Shown here: one piece after another, positions 47,604 through 60,522 of the stretch
Layout: the number at the start of each line of letters is the position of its first letter
Numbering within the stretch: the first letter of the stretch is position 1
Source: Phlegmacium glaucopus
Taxonomy: Eukaryota; Basidiomycota; Agaricomycetes; Agaricales; Cortinariaceae
Assembly (NCBI GenBank): GCA_015039465.1
Contig: MU130036.1
Coordinates: 27,905 to 91,904, forward strand
DNA length: 64,000 bases
Reading direction: 5' to 3'
The notes under the pieces: generated by a model
The model's input: only the letters and a program-made list of their open reading frames with translations
Database searches by the model: none
Told to the model about the DNA's origin: nothing
Translations under genes and position numbers: made by a program

Positions 47604-50600
47604 TCAAATACATTGATACTAAGTTTGAGAGAAATTTAGTAATAAAGTAACAATGTGGAATACAATGTAACATACATACCTCAAGAATCAAAATTTCTCC
47701 TGATTGATATCCTAGGCATATTTTGGATAAGTGACAGCTGATACATGATGGCTTTTGGAAAGGTGGTGGGATCAATATTTTGTGGAAGTTGATGGTATGG
47801 AATATTGTATCCTTGTATATGTCAAGGAAAGATGGCTGGAGGGAGACATGAAATTTGCCTGTAGAATTTCTGTGGGTGAAAACACCTTCAGGAAGTGATG
47901 ATACAATAGACAAGTAACTATTATCAGATAAAGATGGAACAGATGTATGTCCTTTCCACACTGCTTCACACTGTCCTGTGGTTGCATTCCAGGTGGATGC
48001 AGTGTAGTCATCAGATGTAGATACAATGTGCATACCATCAGGAGAGAAGACAGCAGATGTGACCAAATCTGAATGTCCTTTCAGCTCTGCTTCACACTCT
48101 CCTGTGGCTGTATTCCAGATCCGTGCAGTTCTGTCCTCAGATGCAGAGACAATATGCATACCATCAGGAGAGAATACAGAAGATGTGAGAACATGTGAAT
48201 GTCCTTTCAGCTCTGCTTCACACTCTCCTGTGGCTACATTCCAGATCCGTGCAGTGCAGTCATAAGATACAGAGGCAACATGCATCCCATTAGGAGAGAA
48301 GACTGCAGATATGACAAAATTTGAATGTCCTTTTAGCTCTGTGACACACTCTCCTGTGGCTGTATCCCAGATACGTCCAGTGCAGTCATAAGATGCAGAC
48401 ACAATATGCATACCATCAGGAGAAAAGACTGCAGATCTGACCAACTTTGAATGTCCTTTCAGCTCTGCTTGACACTCTCCTGTGGCTGTATTCCAGATCC
48501 GTGCAGTTTTGTCATTAGATGCAGACACAATGTGCACACCATCAGGAGAGAAGACAGCAGAATTGACCCGCCCTGAATGTCCTTTCAGCTCTGCTTCACA
48601 GTCTCCTGTGGCTGTGTTCCAGATCCATGCAGTTGCATCATCAGATGCAGACACAACATGCATACCATCAGGAGAGAAGACAGCAGAATTGACCACACTT
48701 GAATGTCCTTTCAGCTCTGTTTCACACTCTGCTGTGGCTGTATTCCAGATCCATGCAGTTTCATCATCAGATGCAGACACAATATGCATACCATCAGAAG
48801 AGAAGACAGCAGATGTGAGAACATTTGAATGTCCTTTTAGCTCTGCTTCACACTCTCCTATTGTATTCCAGATACATGCAGTGTCGTCACTAGATGCAGA
48901 CACAATATGCATACCATCAGGAGAGAAGACAGCAGATATGACCAAGCTTGAATGTCCTTTCAGTTCTGCTTCACACTCTCCTGTTCTATTCCAGATACGT
49001 GCAGTGCAGTCATTAGATGCAGACACAATGTGCACACCATCAGGAGAGAAGACAGCAGAATTGACCCGCCCTGAATGTCCTTTCAACTCTGCTTCACACT
49101 CTCCTGTGGCTGTATTCCAGATCCGTGCAGTGGAGTCATTAGATGCAGACACAATATGCATACCATCAGGAGAGAAGACAGCAGAATTGACTATCTGTGA
49201 ATGTCCTTTAAGCTCTGCTTCACACTCTCCTGTTGTATACCAGAGCCGTGCAGTGCAGTCATTAGATGCAGACACAATATGCATACCATCAGGAGAGAAG
49301 ACAGCAGAATTGACTATATTTGAATGTCCTTTAAGCTCTGATTCACACTCTCCTGTGGTTGTATTCCAGATACATGCAGTTTTGTCATCAGCTGCAGACA
49401 CAATATGCATCCCATCAGGAGAGAACACAGCAGATCTGACCCTTTTGGAATGTCCTTTCAGCTCTGCTTCACACTCTCCTGTGGTTGTATTCCAGATCCG
49501 TGCAGTGCAGTCAGAAGATGCAGACACAATATGCATACCATCAGGAGAGAATACAGCAGATACAACCCAGTCTGAATGACCTTTCAGCTCTGCTTCACAT
49601 TCTCCTGTGGCTGTATTCCAGATTTGTGCAGTGTGATCATGAGATGCAGACACAATATGCATACCATCAGGAGAGAAGACAGCAGATTTGACTGGGGCTG
49701 AATGCCTGAGAACTGCTTCTGATAGGTTCCATGCTCTTCTCCTTCCTAAACAGAGTTTCCATGAACAGTCTATTTTACTTCCATATATCTTCCATATATC
49801 TGATTTCTCTGGGAGCCATGCTAGTGCTGAAGGACATCTTTCAATACTTTCATTTTTAATAAAATCAAAATTTTCCTTTAAAAACCGTTCAGCATCAATC
49901 ACTGTTGCCAAGAGATTTTGCCTCTACTATCTGTTGTCAGTGCAATTCATTCACAGCAATGAGGGATAACTTACATTTGCCCAACCTTCTAGCCTTTGCA
50001 ATGAGTGCATTGCATTTGCCAACTTCCCTAAAACACTTAAACAATCCATCCATCTCATAAGATGTTTTTGAAAGAAATTCTTCAATTCAGCAGATTCACC
50101 AACATCTTCATAGGTAAAATGGAAGGCCCAGTTACTACAAGCATATGCAAGAGCTTCAGAAATCTCTTCATGTTTCCTCTCTGTCAAGTAGGACACAACC
50201 TTTGTTGTTGACCATTCTTTGTCCATCAATGACAGACACTGATGTGCTAGGGATTTATGTGAAGCATGAGGGTCAAGGTAGTGCTTTGAGGAAAGACTTT
50301 GACTACTGATGAAATCATGGAAGGATGCATGTAGTATTGAGATGTGTTTAGCAGGGTGTTGAGATGATGGAATATATATCACAGAATGAAGGGAAGAAAG
50401 GGCATTCTCAACTTGCACTGTGGGTGTTTCCATCAAAGCACTGATGGCAGTGATAGAAAGAGGATTATAGACATATACAACAGCTTTAAGAACTATGCCT
50501 ATATCTGACCTTTCCCTAGGATTTGTAGACTCATAGGCAATGTCCAAAATTCTTTTGTAAAGAACATCCAGTGGTTGAGTGACACCAAATGTTATGTCTG

Positions 50601-52183
50601 ATATGAAATTGACTACATCTGAAAGGCGCTGAGGCATGCTGGAGCTACCCTTCTGAGCAATATATTTGCAGACAGTTGCTGCATAAATGAACAAGGTCCC
50701 AGACATGTTCACAAGACTTTCAAGTTCAGCCTGAGGAGGCCAATTATGCCTCACTTGGCAACCAAGCAAGCAAGCTTTGATGTAAAGCTCAATATCAGCC
50801 TTTACAATTTCCTTTTCAACCTCATGAAGGATAAAGCTGGAATGATCCCAACAATTATCAAAAGTCTCCTTCAGCACTATTTCTGGACGACTAGTGATGA
50901 AGAACTTGACTGGAAGAGATTTACTATGCTTTAAGATCATAGAAAGTAGCTCAGCCACAAGGGACTGGTCAGAACACTCATCCAGAGCATCAAGAACAAT
51001 AACTGGGACTACTACTTCACTTGCATCCCTGTATGCAGCAGTGAGTGGTTTAACAATGAAGTTCAGGAATTGTTTGCCAATCCTCCAAGATTTGCAGTCA
51101 GGATTGGCTTCCACCATATCTAGGATGAGATGAGACAGAGAGGGAAGATACCCACTGGCAGCCAACTGAAGGCAGATGGTGGGAATGATGCAACGAACAT
51201 CACTAGTATCAACCCGAAGATGAGAAGAGAAGAAAGTACCACCAAGGGATTCCTTGTCATCAAGGATTTCACTGAATGAGTAAGCGATTGTTGTTTTGCC
51301 GGTTCCAGCCATCCCGTTGAGCCAGTATACCTTTGTGGTCGTATTATCACTTGCCCACGTTCGCAGTGTACCAAGGATTGCCTTGCGAGTATTTTCAGTA
51401 CATCCGTTGCGTGGAGTGGGAGATGCTGCGTCGTATTCTGCAAACTCAGCACGTGGCAAGAGTTTCTCATGTAGCGCGGCCTATGAACTAGGCTTTAGTA
51501 AAGGTTGTACTACTATAAAGATTATACATGCTCACCAATATTTGAGGCTTCGTTCTTTCATTTCCACTAGCGCTGAACACATTCTGGATCTTAAAATGGA
51601 ACTGTTAGCACGCAGATTAGCATTTATGCTGCTAGAATGACACCTACGTTATTGACCATGGTGATCGTCGGATGGGACATGTAGATATTGTGAGCATCTT
51701 GGAAGAGAGACATCGGACTATGAATGTTCGGAGATATCTGCTAAACGAGTGGTCATTAGTGACGACGATCGTGAGCGTAACATGATGCTGACCGTGGGTG
51801 GAGTTTCAAGTTCTGGTCCTGGACTACTAACGGAAACAAGCTGGCTTGGCACAGCAGGTATCGTTGCTGAAACAAGTACGGGATTTGGAGAGGGCACTGT
51901 GTATGCTTCCATAGTTGCAACTGGTGCGTGATCGACGGTGACCACAGGGACCATATTAAGAGGCAAGTTACTTGAAAGTACGAAGAGATTAGGTATAATT
52001 GAATGGCGGGGATTCACCTTCTCACCTTGTTGCTGCATCTGTCGTTGCTATCGTATGGTTATCAGAGCTTGAACCTGCATCGATCGGCGACGATGTGGGT
52101 GATCGTGACGAATAAGATTTCCCTTTGAAAAATCGGGTAACTTTCTGCATGCGATTGTTCTTTGATGGTCCTCCGTTCGACAT
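47604..52183 (-). CDS. NACHT-WD40 NLR-like receptor 3
   Basis: It has the same seven-exon plan: start MSNGGPSKNNRMQKV at 52183 and stop after LILEYQCI at 47604, about 1,410 residues. The conserved segment MSLFQDAHNIYM ... IQNVFSASGNERTKPQ precedes NACHT with GMAGTGKTT and VIVLDALDEC. The C-terminal part of the NACHT exon is the most diverged of the three (MDKEWSTTKVVSYLTERKHE). About 14 WD40 repeats follow; several lack the TA of NTATGECE, giving short blades such as WNRTGECE and WNTIGECE. No frame break is seen. Ligand unknown. Confidence 0.88.
47940..49690 (-). repeat. WD40-coding tandem repeats, NLR 3
   Basis: About 14 copies of a 120-126-bp unit. Two separated units read GHSGRVNSAVFSPDGVHIVS with the same V-for-M change, which suggests copying between positions. 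Confidence 0.92.
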
Positions 52184-53419
52184 GTTGATGGTAGTCGAGA
52201 GAGGTGTGGTTTAATGTGGAGTGTGGGAGTTTGCCTTTCCCACGGTAGTCAGTTCTCATGATCACTATAGGGCAAGACGTCATACAGGAGTATCATATTT
52301 AATGGCTCGTCACGAATGTCCTCGACCTCTTCCGCTGGGCTGCTTTCGCTAGCCCTACTTCTTCTTACAGTGCCACTACTTGCGGGTTACGTCGTTTTGA
52401 AGCCATTCCAATAGATAACGCCTGCTAGGTAGGGGTTGGAACTTGGGAGATAGGGGGAAGTCATTCCAGTCCATCTTGAATAAGTGGTTGAGATAGAGCA
52501 ACGGATAGGAATCATGGTAGTTTGATGGGAAGCGGTATCGAAGGTGGCTTTAACTATGTTGATGTTAGTCAAAAGACTCATGATATTCCTGTAGTCAACT
52601 ATAACAGTGTGATCTTGTCAATTGACGGTAGAAATCAGGGTATAATCTGGACTTGGAAACTACCGTCACGTTCTCCACATTTATAGGTAAAATAATGGCT
52701 TACCGAAACTCATTAAATGCAAGTGTCGTCAACCGACGGTGGGGCCAGAACGTTTCCTCCTCGTGCCAGTAGCGACGTAAGGCAGAAATTTTAAATAATA
52801 TGCAAACACGGAGACGCAGCCCTCACTGGCATGATCATGGAACAATAGGCCCACGTCAAACATAAGCAGGCAGACCGTAGTCTGTACAGAATAGCTAGCC
52901 TGAGGTTCGACATATCTTTATACCTATGTACTGCTTGTAGTAGCTCATATCACCCATCAACATTTCAATCCCAAAGGCTAATGGTGCTGCTGTTTTCGGC
53001 AGCGCCGCGCTCACAGTGGGGATCAAGTTGCAAAGCTTTCATGGGACGGCTTTTGGAACCCCAACACAGGGTTCAAAGTAAAAGGTATTGGTCGAAGTAA
53101 GCCAGGGCTTGGATGTAGATAAACAACAGATAGATACATAGAACAGTGAGACTCTGAGAGCCTGAAAAAAATGCCGAGTACTATACCAGTACTAGTAAAC
53201 CAGAGAAATAATGCAGGGGGCATAAAAGGGTTATTACAAACGGAGGAACCTACATATAGTAGTACAACTAACTGCCCGAATGAACAATTAAATACATTCA
53301 TGGGGATGCTGATATACAGAAATGAGAAAGACGGTTGGGAAGAGATAACCGAATGTCCAATTTGTGCATTTCTCCAAAGATCAAACCTTTTAAAGGCTTT
53401 ACCTATAACCCCCCCCAAA
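52184..53419. other. Intergenic DNA between the NLR array and the MARVEL gene
   Basis: A 64-residue minus-strand frame at 52387-52581 (MSLLTNINIVKATF) is the only candidate, and I do not recognise it. 53023-53418 is probably 3' untranslated sequence of the MARVEL gene. The NLR-type duplication ends near 52300. Confidence 0.45.
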
Positions 53420-54244
53420 CTATACTCTACTCACAGTATCCGCATAACGACTTTCACGTGGATTCCATCGTCCATGCAATGGATCCATAAACCCCTTATT
53501 AGCAAAGCTAAAGAGCAAACTGAAGCCCAAAAGCAAGCTAAGCACCAACCAACCCAACCAAGAGAATGCGATGAGAGCGGAAATGATCCGACATGGTTCG
53601 AATTGTTGACACCAGCCTAAGTTACCCCACATTGTCTGGAAGGGAGGAGGTTGTTTCGATTTAGAAGAAAGAAGCGAACCGTTACAAGGGATCACTCACA
53701 CTGGCAATCGCTGCACCCACTATCCAAAAAAGCCACAAGACGGATAAACCGATCACTTCTCCAAGGAAAGTTGATAAATATGGGTTTTCGTAGCGTTTAT
53801 ATATGGAATATATACTAGAAGAGGTGACAAGATGAATTGGTCATCGAAAAAAAAAAAAAAAAAAGGAAAAGGACGTACACGAAAGTACACCAGGGAATAG
53901 TCAGGATCATAGTGAACAATAGTTCGGCAACGATAGGGTCTGAATGAATTTAGGAATAGGATTGTAAGTTATTAGTGGTTCTTGGTTTCAATGGAAGTAA
54001 ACGGAGGGGGTACACACCATGAAACGGCTTCCCGCTATTCAATGGGTCACCTTTCGGCAAGTGAGTGGTGTATTGCAGTCGCGCGGCACTCAAACCTAGT
54101 ACAAGGACTGAGAAGAATGCCTGCTCGCAGAAACGAGTACGACGTCAAAAAAAATAAATGCAGAAGATGGATATTCTCGAAGTGATAAGAACTCACCAAA
54201 AGACCATACATTCCTATCCGGATAGTTGAGAAATCGAGCTGCAT
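53420..54244 (-). CDS. MARVEL-domain membrane protein
   Basis: Five exons (54244-54197, 54120-54051, 53939-53879, 53814-53700, 53635-53420) give about 153 residues in phase. Four hydrophobic segments match the tetraspan MARVEL plan: IRIGMYGLLAFFSVLVLGLS, VAELLFTMILTIPWCTFV, TFLGEVIGLSVLWLFWIVGA, and SALIAFSWLGWLVLSLLLGF. A conserved-looking WCQQFEPCR loop comes before the last helix, and HGRWNPRESRYAD follows it. Such proteins shape membrane domains. The last codons may be different if GTGAGT after RYADT is a donor to a further exon. The long poly-A run at about 53849-53866 lies in an intron. Confidence 0.82.
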
Positions 54245-54977
54245 CTTTAGAGGACTCGCTAGGAGTGAACGGAAGGTGAGTTGGGTGTTGTTGGCTCTCG
54301 TCGTTAATTGTTGTTTCAAAAACTTTAGGCAGTGCGTTCAACGCGCCCCTGTAGTCGAGTATATGAAAGGATTGTGAAGGTGGCAAGGAGTAAACGACAG
54401 TATAGTTTGAAGCCGTGACTCCTGGAAGATAAGCAAGTGGGGTGCGGGCGTGTATGGAAGTCACAAGCTTGCAGAAGCTGCTAGGACGTGGTAGTAGTGG
54501 TGGTAGGGACTGGAAAGTGTGTAAACCACGATGCATCGTAACCATAATTATATCTCATTAGTGCCGCATTGTCTTCATATATAATGACGGTGGTCCGAGC
54601 CGATGGAAATGGATGTTGCTAGAAGTTCTGGTCCGTTTCGTAGTACTATTGTTGTTATTCAGGTTGGCAACGCAACGCCAACGCCAACGCAACACCAGAA
54701 GATCAACATACTTGAGGGTTACGGTTGAAGTCGATTGGGGGTCAAATCATGAAAGCCAAGGTCTCAGCCAAATTTGGAACACCACAAAAGATTATGTGAC
54801 GGTAAAGATTACAAAGATATAGTAAGTAAAAAAACCCTGAGTAGAGAAACAACCGAGCTAACTATCGATTTCTCCTCTTTTAATACGAGGTCGATGATCA
54901 ATCCAACTATTTTTTTGGGGGGCAGGAAGAAAGGTGGGTATATATATATATAAATTTGAATATCACTATCCACTGGC

Positions 54978-56317
54978 CTAATGGGGTGCGTGAGGGTGGC
55001 CTACTTCAGTAGGCGCGGTCGGGTCTTTAATGAAGACGTTATCCCCCAGGACGTTAATGAAGGAGTACTGTACACGAGAACAACAGATAGATTAGATTTA
55101 GTCATTAATGATTGGAAATAAAAAAACAAACCTCAGCAAGGTCAGCCGTATTTGTCTTCCTGTTATAGTTTTGGTAAACTATATTCGGCTAAAACGGATG
55201 GATTAATTTACTGGACAACAGACAACATAACTTTTTATCGGGGACATACCTCAGTCCAGAAAGGACGTAATCCAGCAGCTTCGAGTGTTTGCCACCATGC
55301 GAGATATTCCTCAAACGTCTTATTCCAGATATGGATTTCGAGTTGGAGTTGGCCAAAGGGAAGTGGTTCGCCAGATTCAATGTAGGGAGCTAATAGTGTG
55401 TTGATGGTCTCGAACTCCCAACTCTCGATATCAATTTTCAGAATGTCAATATGCTTGTGGCCTATTAGGATAATGATAGTGATCAGGGGTCATGTAAAAA
55501 AAAAGAAGCAAGATCATGCTTACCATTCAGTTTCATAAGGGACTCAAGTGTATACATAGGATGCTTGTCCTCCGGACCATGTCTATCGGAACCCGAAAGT
55601 CCAAAAGGCTTGAAATGCGTGCGGTGCTGGTGCAACAGAGAAATTTCAGGTCCGAAAGATTCGACACTGAAGTCGTAGCCCCAAATCCGACAGTGCTCAG
55701 TTTTGGAAAGGACCTCCTCTTCGAAAGAAGATTCGTGGTTAATGCCTGTTTTTTTAAAAATAATAATAATAATTATATATACAACAATCAAATCAATTGT
55801 TGACCAAAGGCTTACCGAACGAGTAAACGATGCAGTCTGGTTTCTGTGCTACACGGGAAAGACCGCAGACCCACTTCCCACCATCTCCCAAAGCACCGAG
55901 ACGCTCCACCTCATGGGGGCAGTTGAATGCAGGCGGAAAGAAATCCCCTACAAAGAGTGTCAGATGGAGAACGGGGGATATGTATATGTATGTAACTTAC
56001 ACACGGTGTAAGGAGGCCAAGGTTCCTTGTCAACAGGGAAACTGCACTACCACTCAACACCGACCCTGATAAAAAATTGAAACAACTACGTACAGGGCAA
56101 TATCCTTAGGGTGAGGACCAAATTTCTTGATTAACCCTTCTCGTTGCTTTAGAACTTTGTCATAAATGGTATGTGAACGCCGGACGCGGCTCTCCAAGTC
56201 CTTATCCTGCAACAGAAACTGTGGTACACGGGGCACAAACAGCAGGTAAAAGGTCGTTATGAGCGTGACGAGGAGGAGAAGCGAATAACGAGGGTGACGA
56301 AGCCAAACATTGGCCAT
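54978..56317 (-). CDS. METTL24-like methyltransferase (Methyltransf_22 type), type II membrane protein
   Basis: The start MANVWLRHPRYS at 56317 is followed at once by one transmembrane helix (SLLLLVTLITTFYLLFV) and a lumenal stem. The catalytic region includes PPAFNCPHEVERLG, GDGGKWVCG (residues about 105-113, expected nucleotide-binding loop), YSFGINHESSFEEEV, and DILKIDIESWEFE with LQLEIHIW. These are typical of the METTL24-like family. At least seven exons join cleanly, the last ending in GDNVFIKDPTAP and TAG at 54978. The substrate of this family is poorly known. The position suggests a Golgi/ER protein. It sits outside the duplicated island and looks conserved. Confidence 0.85.
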
Positions 56318-57283
56318 GAGGGATGTAAGATATTTGGGAAATTAGTTTTGGAAACACCTGGCAGTCTCGGAAAGGATTTTGCGCCCAACAGTTGAATGTG
56401 GGAGGAAAGAAAGAAGGGTGAGTTGCTTTGTTTGGCCGATCAGTCGATCCACATATATGTTGTTAATCTTTCGTAATCAAAGGATTCTCACAGTGACACC
56501 TGACAGGCAAAGGCAATCAATTACGAAAAACATTAAAATAATTCATATCTGTTCAAAAAGATCGTTTGCAGTCGTTCAGAAATTCGAGGCTGCGAGGAAC
56601 AGAGAGAAATAAAATATTCGAGAATAATAGCGTAAGGACAGAGTGGAGGAAGATCGAAAATGAAAACATGGTAAAAAGTCCAGTTGAATATGGAAATGGG
56701 GGGTGAGAGGGGTAAAGTACGAACAAGCAAAGCAGAGCAAGCGAGTTCAGATGAATGTATGGTAATGACAGTCAAAATGCAGTCATGACAAGGTCGTAAG
56801 ATGATACATGAAATGGAATGGAGAGGGATTGTCAAAAAAGAAAGAAAAAAGAAGCATATGAGTGAGGGACGCATTTTTTATATATATTTTGGTTTTGGAT
56901 CCTTGCTCTTCTCCAGTCCACAACGACAACTTCTTCTCCACTCCTAACCCTAACACACTCCGTACCAAAACGATGACATTCTCGCCATGGAAGTGGACAA
57001 AGTCATAAACACCGCGATTGGCATCCACAGCCGACATGACACCCCAGCATCAATCCAAGATATCCATGTTTGTTGGTTCGATCGGAAAAGACAAAAAAAG
57101 ACAAAAAAACCCAACCTTGAACCTTTGAACAAATGATATAGTCAAAGGTAGGGATGGATGCGCAAAATCCACAAGAAAAAAGGCCAGGTAACGCGAGTCA
57201 ATTTTCCATCTGTAATTCAAACGAAAAGTAAAGAGATCATCAGCTCCAATGTCCAACGAAGGAAGAAAACACAAAGACTCACC
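56318..57283. other. Intergenic DNA
   Basis: It lies between the 5' end of the methyltransferase gene and the 3' end of the next minus-strand gene. No protein-like frame with splice support is seen. A TATATATTTT stretch lies near 56879. Confidence 0.5.
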
Positions 57284-60200
57284 TCAACCATCCCGCCTAA
57301 CCTCAACAGGTAAACTATCATACGTAGGCGGTATCTCCGGACTCAATACTTCTCTTTCGCTCTCTTCACCCTTGCGTAAAACGACCCGACCACCATCTTC
57401 GTGTACTACGACGGCTGTGCCTGGCCTTGCAGGGGTTTGGTCTTGAAGGGGTTGGGAAGTTTGGTATTGATGTTGAGGGTTTTGATATTGTTGAGAAGAT
57501 GAAGATGAGGGATGATATTGGTGTTGGTGCGGTGCAGGTCCATTCTGCAGATAAGCTTGGAATGCCGGGTTTTGTCCATACTGCTGCTGCCCTTGTTGTC
57601 CCTGGCCACCACCAAGCCCATCATCAGGATTCATAATAACCCTTCCCATCGCTTCAGCCTCTTTCGCATTTCTTGCACCATTCCCACTACTCGAACTCAA
57701 CACAGAAGGACCAGGCGATGGTCCCCTTCCCATCGACTGAGGATGATGATAATAAATACCTCCGACTCCACCACCGACAGAAGAAGACCCATCACTTGTG
57801 ACTGAAAACGCGCCTGGCGTATATGGTTCTGGAGTTACACCATTCGGGTTCAAGTGTTGGTTTGGATGTTGGTTTTGGTAATAATTGGGATTTGGATTGG
57901 TGGATGAAGCCAATGTAGTTGGATAATAAGAACCAGAAGAGATTGATTGATTTTGGGTGTGGGTAGGAGGGAGGGGTGTAGCGTATATTTGTTGAGGGTA
58001 CCCAGGAGTATTCGAATTCGGAGTTGGGGAATATTGTCTCATTCCTCGTTTTTCGTTTCCATATCCTGATGCCCCTACTCCACCGACATTCGCCATCTGC
58101 TGCATCTGCGGGTGCTCTTGGTCCCGATACTGCTGACCGCCGCCGCCGCCGCCGACAGGAGTAGCCGGTTTAAAAGCATACGGCACTATAATCCCTCCAC
58201 CATTTACACCAGAAGCTAACCTCCCTCCCATCCCATCATCTTCATCCACCTCTCCTCCAACTCTAGCACCGCCACCATTACCCATGATACCGTCCTCCCC
58301 TAAATCAATATGTGGCAACGTTCCACCACCACCTTTAACGGAGCTGACATGTGCGGGATCAAAGTTCCCGTCGAACTCGTCTTTTCTACGTTTACGCAAG
58401 CAGAAGAAGACGAGGGCGGCGAGGATTATCAGGACTGCTATACCTAGATAAGGAATAGGGGTGAGTACGGGTTTTTTAGGGGGAGGAGATGGGCGGAGAT
58501 GGGAGGAAAAACTACGAATTTACGAAGAATCTCTCCCAAACGCTAAAAGAAAAAAAAGAAAAACCAACCTCCAACAGCACCACCAACAATAGCACCCGTA
58601 TGACTTCCACTGCTCGTCCTATTGGATGCATTGGATGGAGCAGTGACAACCGAACCTGGTTCTATAGTGGTAGTGAATGATAATGTTGTTGTGAATACTT
58701 GGCCATCCGCCGAAGTTGCTCTAGATGAAAAAAGGGAGGTTAGTAGGAGGTTTTTGGAGAGTGGAGGAAAGAGAAGGCAAGGAGAAGAAAGAAAGAAGCC
58801 ACAACAATATCGCCAACGGAAAACCACCAGTGATCGAGAGACCAAAAATTCCAGGCTCCAGGCCAAGACCAGCACAATTTGGCGTTTGGCAGTAGTTCGT
58901 GGGCGAGAACAGGCAGTTGTGAGTTCAGGTGGAAGATTGCTGAACTTGACGCCACGGCGATGGAAGGATTTGTTTAATTGGTTGGGTTGGCGGCATACGT
59001 GATGATTTGGGGGAAATGTTTTCGATTCACCGGTAGTTGTTAAGAATGTTAAACCACCAAAAATCGCCAAAATCGCCGATCGCACACAATCACCCCACCC
59101 CGAGCACTCGTCCCCACCCAAACTCAGCCATTGTGGCATGATTAAAGGATCGTCGGCCCTTCTCTCGCTCTCTCATCCACAGGATATCATCCTCCGGTAT
59201 TAAACGCATTGCCGCGAACCATGAATGGCATATATGTGCTTTAGATGTGAGTATTGGGATGAAATGGCGGTGTCGCGACGATGGACTGGTTGATCGATTC
59301 TGATCGACCAAATGGCATTACGATAAAGTACGACCCATACCGTCCCGCTCCATCATGCCAAAAACCAAAAACCTCCACTGCGAGTTGTACAACGCAACCA
59401 TTTCCAAATCGAACTCCAAAGATGTTTTGGCAGCAAAGATCCAAAGCCACCGGCCCGTGGGCCCGTTTAATCGATTAGCATGTATTTTTGGTAACGATAA
59501 GAACAATCCACACGATAGTGGGTTCATCGAAAAAAAATTGTTGGTGATGATGAGTAGGCCGAGAGAAGTTGTGATTCTTGATTATACACGGAGGATAAAA
59601 GGGTGGAGCTGGGAAAAACGTGGGCAGAGGTAGTCCCTCATCCCGGATTATACCCCCTAGATGTCGTCGTATTGCAATCACGAGAATTGGGATAGGATGT
59701 GGGAGATAGCGGTGATCGAAGACTGGGAAGCAGTGGGAAGCTCATTCCCAATGCGCCATAGACTAATCTTGAAGTCTGGGCCTGAGCCTTAGACCCTTCA
59801 ACAGGGTTTGATAACAAGCGGAACTGATAGGAGGATCGAATGATACCGATGCGAGGGCCCCAAAGCGGTTCTAAGCCCATGGAATTATATGGCGATGGAG
59901 GGGGCCACGATGCAGTGGATTGTCAGGACTGAAGAGAATGTTTGGTGGCGGTGCCAGGATTGGGTGGGTTGCGGTGAGCATAGACCGTTATGGGGCATAG
60001 ATCGGTATGTAAGGTGCGAAGGTCGGAGGTGAAACGTGACCGAAAAACAAGGAACAAAATGAAAGAAAAACAGGGGAAAGAAAGAAAAAAGAGGGGAAAG
60101 GAAGAAAAAGAGGCAGAAAGAAAAGGCGGAAAAAAGGGAGAGAAAACACTAACAGTGAAGCAGTCTCTCCAACACTAGTTGAAGGAACCGACAAAGTAGT

Positions 60201-60522
60201 AGCCACCGGAATCCCAGTGGTCGTGTCCGTCTGTGAAGTCCCAGAACTACTCCCATTGGATGTGGTACCAGGAGTCGAGGAGGACCCAGTATCAGTTGTT
60301 TTTGAGGTAGGAGCCAAACTTGTCGTACTCGAACTTGTCGTAGTTGTTGATGGAGATGTTGTAGTAGTTGTAGAAGTGGTGGTGGAGGTAGATGTAGTAG
60401 GAGCTGAAAGGAGTTCAGTTAGTAATGTATATAAGTGTATGAAGAATGAAGGAAGAGGAAAAACCAGAGGAAGGAGGAGCAGGAGGGACAGAAGGCGAGG
60501 ACGATGAACCTGTCGTCGCCAT
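57284..60522 (-). CDS. Ser/Thr-rich single-pass membrane protein with Gly/Gln/Pro-rich tail
   Basis: The 3' half is firm. Exon 58449-57284 begins with the helix GIAVLIILAALVFFCLRKRR and continues into a tail of about 370 residues rich in Gly, Gln, Pro and Ser, with a PPTYDSLP motif (PPxY, a WW-domain ligand) near the end. The exon before it (about 58721-58588) gives ATSADGQVFTTTLSFTTTIE, an N-glycosylation site NASNRT and GAIVGGAVG leading into the helix. Exons near 60522-60155 encode MATTGSSSSPSVPPAPPSS and a Thr/Ser-rich stalk that fits an extracellular domain. Joining them to the rest needs introns totalling about 1.4 kb with one poorly resolved small exon (PGIFGLSITGGFP near 58830), so two genes remain possible. 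The signal peptide may be in an upstream exon near 60750. Confidence 0.6.

Noticed and set aside
53023..53418. 131-codon minus-strand frame after the MARVEL gene
   Set aside because: It does not continue the MARVEL frame at a clear splice and looks like 3' untranslated sequence. A further exon cannot be fully excluded.
54096..54545. 149-codon minus-strand frame overlapping the MARVEL gene start
   Set aside because: It uses a different frame from the transmembrane exons and runs into an intron. It is best explained as the 5' leader and first exon read out of frame.
58543..59139. 198-codon minus-strand frame
   Set aside because: Only its last part (ATSADGQVFTTTLSF onward) is a real exon. The rest reads through introns and ends in a poly-Phe translation of a pyrimidine tract.
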